DNA of 64,000 bases from Methylomarinum vadi (GTDB lineage: Bacteria > Pseudomonadota > Gammaproteobacteria > Methylococcales > Methylomonadaceae), in the NCBI RefSeq assembly GCF_000733935.1, contig NZ_JPON01000001.1:4271163-4335162 (forward strand), written 5' to 3'. Below, piece by piece: positions 57,713 to 64,000 of the stretch; position 1 is the stretch's first letter; each line of letters begins with the position of its first letter. Made by a program: the position numbers and the translations under genes. The notes under the pieces are model-generated. The model searched no databases. It worked only from the letters and a program-made list of their open reading frames with translations, and was not told the DNA's origin.

Positions 57713-60700
57713 ATGGACCGATTCACGCATTTTTTCATCGACCGTCCGATCTTCGCTTCGGTTCTGTCCATTATCATCGTCCTGGTCGGCGCTTTGGCGT
57801 TGTTCGCGCTGCCGGTTGCCCAATATCCTGAAATCGCTCCGCCCACCGTCGTTGTCAACACAACCTATCCCGGCGCCAATGCCAAGGTCGTCGCCGAAAC
57901 CGTGGCGACGCCGATCGAGCAGGAGGTGAACGGCGTCGAGGACATGTTGTATATGTCGTCGCAATCGACCAACAGCGGCAACATGGCTTTGACCATCACC
58001 TTCAAGCCGGGCACCGACCTGGACAAGGCCCAGGTATTGGTGCAGAACCGCGTGGCATTGGCCGAGCCCAAATTGCCCGAAGAAGTCACCCGACAGGGTA
58101 TCAGCGTCAAGAAAAGAAGCCCCGACCTCAGTCTGGTGGTCGGTCTGGTATCGCCCGACAAACGCTACGACAGCGTTTATCTGAGCAATTACGCGTTGTT
58201 GCAGATCAAGGATACGCTGGCGCGCCTGCCCGGCGTCGGCGAAATCGTCGTGTTCGGTGCGCGCGATTACAGCATGCGCCTGTGGCTCAATCCGGATAAA
58301 CTGGCGGCGCGTAATATGACCGCCGGCGATGTCGTCGAGGCTATCCGCGAGCAAAACATTCAGGTCGCGGCCGGCGTGATCGGACAGGAGCCGGCACCGC
58401 ATCCGGCCGATTTCCAATATACGGTCAGTACGTTGGGACGGCTGATGGAGGCCGAGCAATTCGCCGATATCGTCATCAAGGAGGGTGCGGGCGGAGAAAT
58501 TACCCGGCTCAAGGATGTGGCCCGCATCGAACTGGGGCCAAGGATTACAACTCCGAATTGTTTCTGAACGGCGAATCGATGATTGGTTTGGCCATCTTCC
58601 AATTGCCCGGCTCGAATGCCCTGGAAACGAAGGAGGCGGTGTTGGCGGCGATGGACAAACTGAAGACCCATTTCCCCGAAGGCCTCGATTACTTGTTGGT
58701 TTACGATACCGTCGTCTTCGTCGACCAGTCTATCGAAGCCGTCGTCAAGACTTTGTTCGAGGCGTTACTGTTGGTAGTGCTGGTCGTGGTCATCTTCTTG
58801 CAGAATTGGCGCGCGGCGGTCATTCCGTTGTTGGCGGTGCCGGTGTCGCTGATCGGCACCTTCGCGGTGATGCAAGCCTTGGGTGTTTCGTTGAACACTC
58901 TGTCGTTGTTCGGGTTGGTGCTGGCGATCGGTATCGTCGTCGACGACGCCATCGTTGTGGTCGAAAACGTCGAGCGCCATATCGGCGAAGGTATGAAGGC
59001 GCGCGAGGCCACCCGTCTGGCGATGTCCGAAGTGGTCGGACCGATCATCGCGACGACATTGGTGTTGGTCGCGGTGTTCGTGCCTACCGTGTTCATTACC
59101 GGCGTTTCCGGTGCTTTCTACAAACAATTCGCCTTGACCATCTCCGTCTCGACGCTGATCTCGAGTTTCAATTCCTTGACCTTGAGCCCGGCCTTATGCG
59201 CGTTATTGCTGGATCGGGCCCATGGTAACAAGGATATTTTCTCCCGTTTATTGGAAAGAATGTTCGGCTGGTTTTTCGACGCCTTTAACCGCTTTTTTGC
59301 CCGCTTCAGCAAAGGCTATTCCAAATTGGTCGGCCGCCTGATTCGGATGACGGCCATCGTGCTGGTGCTTTACGTAGCCCTGAATGGTTTTAACTTGCTA
59401 GCTTTCAGTAAAGTGCCGACCGGCTTCATTCCGCAACAGGATCAAGGCTACTTGATTTTGTATGCGCAATTGCCCGATGCCGCTTCGTTGAGCCGCAGCA
59501 AGGAAGTGGTGCAGCAAGCCTCGAGCATAATCAAAAACACACCGGGCGTCGCCAATGTCGTCGCCTATGCCGGCTGGTCGCTGTTGAGCGGTTCCAATCA
59601 ATCGAATGTGGCGACGATGTTCGCCCGCCTGGACAGTTTCGCCAACCGCGCCGGCCATCCCGAAATGCAGGCCGATCAGGTGATCCAGCAGTTGCAACAA
59701 CGGCTGGCGCAAATCCCGGATGCCTATATCGCCGTGTTCGCGCCTCCGCCGGTGCGCGGCATGAGTTCGGTCGGCGGTTTCAAGCTGCAGATTCAAGACC
59801 GCGCCAACGTCGGTTTACAGGAATTGCAGCGCGTCAATGCTGACATGATCGCCAAGGGTAACCAACAACCCGGGCTGACCCACTTGTTCACGACGTTTCG
59901 CAACGATGTGCCGCAGCTTTATCTGGATGTCGATCGGGATATGGTCAAATCGATGGGCGTTTCCCTGAGCGACGTCTTCGATACGTTGCAAATCTATCTG
60001 GGCTCGCTGTATGTCAACGACTTTAACCGTTTCGGCCGCACCTACCAGGTGGTTGCGCAAGCCGATGCCGAGTTTCGCATGTATCCCGAGGACATCGCCG
60101 AATTGAAGACCCGCAATGGTGCCGGCGCAATGGTGCCGCTAGGCTCATTATTGGAAGCCAGGGAAATCAAGGGGCCGGACAAAATAACCCGCTATAACAT
60201 GTACCCGGCGGCGGAAATCAACGGCGCCACATTGCCCGGCACCAGTTCGGGGGACGCCATCGAAATCATGGGGCGACTGTTGGACGAGGAATTACCGCCG
60301 GTTTCGGTTACGAGTGGACCGAACTGAGTCTGCAACAAGTATTGGCGGCAACGTCGCCATGTTGGTATTTCCGTTGAGCGTCATTTTCGTATTCCTGGTG
60401 CTCGCGGCCAGTATGAAAGCTGGTCGTTGCCTTTGGCCGTGATTCTGATCGTGCCGATGTGCATTCTGTCGTCGATGGTCGGCATTTGGCTCAGCGGCCT
60501 GGACAACGATATCTTTACTCAGATCGGTTTCATCGTTCTGGTGGCGCTTGCCAGCAAGAATGCGATCTTGATCGTCGAGTTCGCAAGCAGCGCCAGGAAA
60601 AAGGCCTCGATCGTTACGCCGCCGTTCGGGAGGCTTCGCGCATCCGCCTGCGTCCGATCCTGATGACGTCGTTTTCCTTCATTATGGGGGTATTGCCGTT

Positions 60701-60915
60701 AGTGTTGGCGCAAGGCGCCGGCGCCGAGGCTCGTCATGTGTTGGGTACCGCGGTGTTTAGCGGCATGTTGGGCGTCACGCTGTTCGGCTGTTATTGACAC
60801 CGTGTTTTACGTTGCAGTGCAAGGACTGGTGCAGCGCTGGTTCGCCCCGGAAGGCGATATTGCAGGCCGATCTTCACAACCTTCAGCAAGCGATACGAGT
60901 CATGAGTGCATTTAA
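57713..60915 (+). pseudogene. RND efflux pump (MexF/AcrB type) with multiple frameshifts
   Basis: The pump would be about 1060 residues. The frame is open from 57713 to 58567 (MDRFTHFFIDRPIFASVLSI), then 58558 to 60327, then in pieces to a TAA at 60913. Each join needs one extra base in a run of identical bases: near 58534 (G run), 60300 (G), 60346 (G), 60408 (C), 60584 (C), 60786 (G) and 60802 (G). Transmembrane motifs such as LAIGIVVDDAIVVVENVERH and ALASKNAILIVEFA are recognisable. It could be a decaying gene or a patch of poor sequence. Confidence 0.85.
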
Positions 60916-60966
60916 CATTATAAGATTACGGTTTAACTTTGTCTGGGAGCGGGCGGGTTGACGTCG

Positions 60967-62400
60967 ATGGCGTTCTGTTCTCTTGCCTTACTGAACGCTT
61001 GCGCCGTCGCCCCGATTACAAGAAACCGGAAACGGAATTACCGGCTAGCTTTGCCCAGTCCTCCGCCGGCGAATTTTCCGAACGAAGCATTGAACACGAC
61101 TGGTGGAAATGTTCGATGACGAGACGTTGATGGGCCTGGTCGATCGCGCCGCGCACACAACTATGACCTGCAGAGGGCAGAGGCGAATTTAAGGAAGCCC
61201 GCGCGCTTTATTTGGAAGCCGGATTGGAATTGGCGCCGATAATAACGGCCAAGGGAGTTATAACGAGCAAAAACGCAGTAAGGGTTCCTTGAACAACCGT
61301 TCCTTCGTGCCGCGCGAATTGAAACTTTACAATGTCGGGTTCGACGCCGTTTTGGGAAATCGATTTGTTCGGCCGGGTGCGGCGCAACGTCGAAGCCAGC
61401 AACGATGGCGTTGACGCGCAGAAGCTCGTTGCGCGATTTGTTATCAGCCTGATCGCCGAGGTGGCGCGCAATTATTTTGAATTGCGCGGCTTTGCGAGAA
61501 CAGTTGGCCGTGGCGAGCAAAACGTCGCGATACAGAGCGAAACTTTAGAGATACCCGGCCAGAGTCGAGAGCGGCCGCGGCACCGATCTCGATACTCCCG
61601 TGCCTTAGCCCAGCTCGAAGCCACCAGGGCTGGCATTCCGCCGCTGGCAGGAGCGATACAACGGGCCATCCATAGGTTGAGCGTATTGACCGGGCAGGTG
61701 CCGGGCGCTCTCAACAAGGAGCTTTCCGCGTCGGCCCGTTACCAAGATTGCCGCCACGATTCATATCGGCCGTCCGGAGATTTGTTGCGCGGCGTCCCGA
61801 TATCCGTATCGCGAGCGCACCTTGGCGGCTTCCCGGCGCAAATCGGCGTCGCGACCCGCCGATTTATTTCCCGAGTCACCTTTGTCGGCAGCATCGCCTT
61901 GAAGCCTCGACCTTTTCCGGTTTGGGTGGCGCCGTTCCGATACCTATTCGGCGTCCAAGGATCAGTTGGGCGGCTTTGGATTTGGCCGCGTCTACGCCCG
62001 TATCAAGGCCGCCGACGCTCATGCCGAAGCCGACCTTGCCGCTTATCGGCAAACGGTGCTGAACGCGCTGGAGGAAACCGAAAACGCACTGGTCAATTAC
62101 AATCGGGAACGGCTTAGACGAAATGCTTTGGCGGCGGCAGAGGCCGCCAGTCTCCAGGCCAGGAAACTGGCACATCTGCGCTACGATGAGGGCGTCAGCG
62201 ATTTTCTGACGGTTCTGGATGCCGAAGCGCGTTTACTGCAGGACCAAGAACGTCTGGCGCAAAGCGAAACCGCCGTGGCGACCTCGTTAGTCGCCTTGTA
62301 TAAGGCGCTCGGCGGTGGTTGGGAAACGCTGGTCGACGAGCGGCAGGGACAGGATGAGACGCCGGACGGTAAGGAGAGTCGCAAAGACAATGCCGGTTGA
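60967..62400 (+). pseudogene. Outer-membrane efflux channel (NodT/OprM type) with multiple frameshifts
   Basis: Pieces of an OprM-type lipoprotein are seen in order: ALLNACAVAP (lipobox) near 60990, DYKKPETELPASF, WWK-MFDDETLMGLVDRA, FWEIDLFGRVRRNVEAS, and from 61966 a long intact end (RQTVLNALEETENALVNYN ... LARLAHLRYDEGVSDFLTVLDAEARLL-like). The frame changes several times, for example at CCCCGATTAC near 61014 and GGAAATG near 61108. It would be the third gene of the efflux operon. Confidence 0.8.
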
Positions 62401-62638
62401 ATCCGTAATTCCCGCAGTGAAGATGGAGCATGATGCAAGCGATTGACTTTTACGGCTTAAGTAAGTCTTATTGTTCTGACCGGTTGCTCAATCTCATATT
62501 TTCCGATTTTCAGGGCGATATCCAATTCCGTTTTTGCATGGCCTTTTAGCATTTAGTAATATAGGCGCTCGACTAGCCCGGCCCCGGTTGGTACAACTTT
62601 AAAACCTTAAATTTTCTCTCAACCGGATTTTAGAACTA

Positions 62639-63235
62639 ATGAAAAAATCAATTATCGCATTCGTTTGCGGCTTGCTGGCATGGTCTGGCGCTCACAATGT
62701 ACTGGCTGCCGATATCGAAGCAGGAAAAGCGGCGTTCGAAACCTGCCGTGGTTGCCACAGCATTCCAGGCTATAGCAATGTTTATCCGACCTATTATGTG
62801 CCAAAAATCGGCGGTCAACGTGCCGAGTATGTGGTGGCGGCGTTAAAGGCGTACCGGGAACAAGCTCGTCCGCATGGCACGATGAAGGCCAATTCCTATG
62901 ATTTGAGCGATAAAACGATTGAAAATATCGCCGCTTATACTGAAAAATCTGTCGGTAAACAAACGAAAGCGGTTGCCGACGGTGATCCTGCCAAGGGCAA
63001 GAAATTGGCGGCAAGCTGCACCAGCTGTCATACCAATAAGCTGAAAGATGGCGGTAATATTCCTATCCTGGCCGGCCAATACGGCAATTATTTAGTCAAG
63101 GTCATGAAGGATTACCAGACAGGTAAACGCAATAATCCGGTTATGCAATCGATGTTGAACGGTCTGTCCGAGGAAGACTTGCATGACATTTCCGCTTATT
63201 TTGCTTACCAAACCGGACTCGGCGCGGTTGAATAA
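62639..63235 (+). CDS. Cytochrome c4 (diheme)
   Basis: This 198 aa periplasmic protein has a signal peptide (MKKSIIAFVCGLLAWSGAHNVLA) and two class I cytochrome domains, with heme sites CRGCH near 35 and CTSCH near 127. Met ligands are probably in HGTMKANSYDLSD and NPVMQSMLNGLSEED. Cytochromes c4 carry electrons to terminal oxidases. A 23-base-loop hairpin (GGCCAAGAG at 63263, CTCTTGGCC at 63294) follows the gene. Confidence 0.94.
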   Translation: MKKSIIAFVCGLLAWSGAHNVLAADIEAGKAAFETCRGCHSIPGYSNVYPTYYVPKIGGQRAEYVVAALKAYREQARPHGTMKANSYDLSDKTIENIAAYTEKSVGKQTKAVADGDPAKGKKLAASCTSCHTNKLKDGGNIPILAGQYGNYLVKVMKDYQTGKRNNPVMQSMLNGLSEEDLHDISAYFAYQTGLGAVE

Positions 63236-63671
63236 CGAAGTTTTTATACCGAACTCGCGAGTGGCCAAGAGCTAAACAGCTATCGCTAATTCACTCTTGG
63301 CCGCTTCTCGCGACAATTCCGGCGGTGGGATGCCGCCGGATTATCCTCCAAAGCTCGCCCTTCCTCTTTTCCCCTCACTGGCAGTTAAATGTGTTTGCCA
63401 GCAAAAGCTAGGGATCTACCGGTTGATGATTTGCCGAATCGAAACGGCCCGAAATAAATTATTTCAGACTATTTAATATCATTTTACATCGGTTGCCGTT
63501 AAATTCTTGGCTATGAATCTATAGTTCAGAAAACTACGAGCATGCATTTTCCCTCCATAAATTAGTGGCTTGAAATTTTTTTTGAAATCGTGGAAAATTT
63601 TCCAGGCGTGGGAGAGGGGCGCGTGTTATAAATTTAAACCAATTAGTCACTCTCACCCGGACCGAATATTA
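63236..63671. other. Gene-free stretch between cytochrome c4 and the last gene
   Basis: This 436-base gap holds the GGCCAAGAG/CTCTTGGCC hairpin after cytochrome c4 (63263-63302) and a perfect 14-base palindrome TGGAAAATTTTCCA (63591-63604) that could be an operator before the MASE1 gene. No convincing frame or RNA gene was seen. Confidence 0.4.
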
Positions 63672-64000
63672 TTGGCATCGTTTCGCTTGCGTTCTCTTTT
63701 AGGTAATTTAGCGGTCGCGGGTATTTACTGGCTGCTCGCTAAATCCGATCTGTTTTTTGCGGCTCATCATGGTCCGGTTGTGCTGTGGTGGCCTGCGGAT
63801 GGCTATGCCTTGGCGGTTCTTTTGCTTAAGGGGTTATGCGTCGTTCCCGGCATTTTTGTCGGCGCATTTGCCTCGAGTGTCGACGTGTTTGGTTCGCCAT
63901 TGATTGCACTTTCCATAGGGTTGGGTCAGACCCTGGAAATAGTCGTTGGTTGGTGGCTGCTGAGTCAGAAAATGCAGTTCGATGTCGCGATGATTCGCTT
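63672..64000 (+). CDS. MASE1-domain membrane sensor, 3' end cut by the window
   Basis: From a TTG at 63672 (another in-frame TTG is at 63684) the frame runs open to the window end. It encodes hydrophobic segments and the MASE1 pattern GPVVLWWPADGYALAVLLLKG followed by VVPGIFVGAFASSV. MASE1 usually heads GGDEF, EAL or histidine-kinase proteins. It resembles the N-terminus of the c-di-GMP protein at 49016. No ATG start is available in frame nearby. Confidence 0.7.
   Translation, partial: MASFRLRSLLGNLAVAGIYWLLAKSDLFFAAHHGPVVLWWPADGYALAVLLLKGLCVVPGIFVGAFASSVDVFGSPLIALSIGLGQTLEIVVGWWLLSQKMQFDVAMIR

Overview
The window looks like a chromosomal segment of a gammaproteobacterial methanotroph of the Methylococcales type. 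This is an inference from gene content: a pyrophosphate-dependent phosphofructokinase, a separate inorganic pyrophosphatase, cytochrome c4, an ilvB-ilvH-ilvC / pssA / leuA order, and the ffh-rpsP-rimM-trmD-rplS order. No rRNA or tRNA gene was seen, so the taxon cannot be fixed from the window itself.

Layout. 1-11.6 kb is a flagellar filament block: the end of a giant multidomain glycosyltransferase, two near-identical flagellin genes with apparently different promoter classes (sigma-54-like and sigma-28-like), then flaG, fliD, fliS and a fliT-like gene. 11.6-18.2 kb is core: a CcsA/YpjD-type membrane protein, ffh, rpsP-rimM-trmD-rplS, ogt, xerD and an lpxA-type acyltransferase. 18.3-22.6 kb is a PAS/GGDEF/EAL sensor gene broken by one in-frame TGA. 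22.7-28.8 kb holds stress and housekeeping genes (yccA-type, msrA, hslO, ppa, a DUF2797 protein). 28.9-32.2 kb is a eukaryotic-type Ser/Thr kinase gene cut in two by an IS200-type element, behind a PEP-mutase-family gene. 32.4-41.7 kb is branched-chain amino acid synthesis (ilvB, ilvH, ilvC, leuA) with pfp, pssA, a family-4 uracil-DNA glycosylase and rimI; a short Leu-rich upstream frame precedes leuA. 41.8-48.6 kb holds a small membrane protein, a YigZ protein, a three-gene ABC importer, moaA, an HNH protein, tag and a HugZ-like protein. 49.0-53.2 kb is a MASE1-CHASE-GAF-PAS-GGDEF-EAL protein plus a rhodanese lipoprotein. 53.3-62.4 kb is an accessory, damaged region: a tetR gene split by a 2.4 kb IS91-like element that carries a tyrosine recombinase, followed by an RND efflux operon whose pump and outer-membrane genes contain many one-base indels. 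62.6 kb to the end is cytochrome c4 and the start of another MASE1 sensor gene.

The main unusual signals are mobile and regulatory. There are three copies of a 586 bp IS200-type element. Two share a TGA that removes the catalytic tyrosine of the transposase, while the third has TGG. Computed excision of one copy restores the kinase reading frame exactly, and computed excision of the IS91-like element restores the start of the tetR C-terminal part. The Leu-rich leader candidate before leuA has alternative RNA pairings. I found no CRISPR array, defence island, biosynthetic cluster or tRNA, and nothing I would call a wholly new system.
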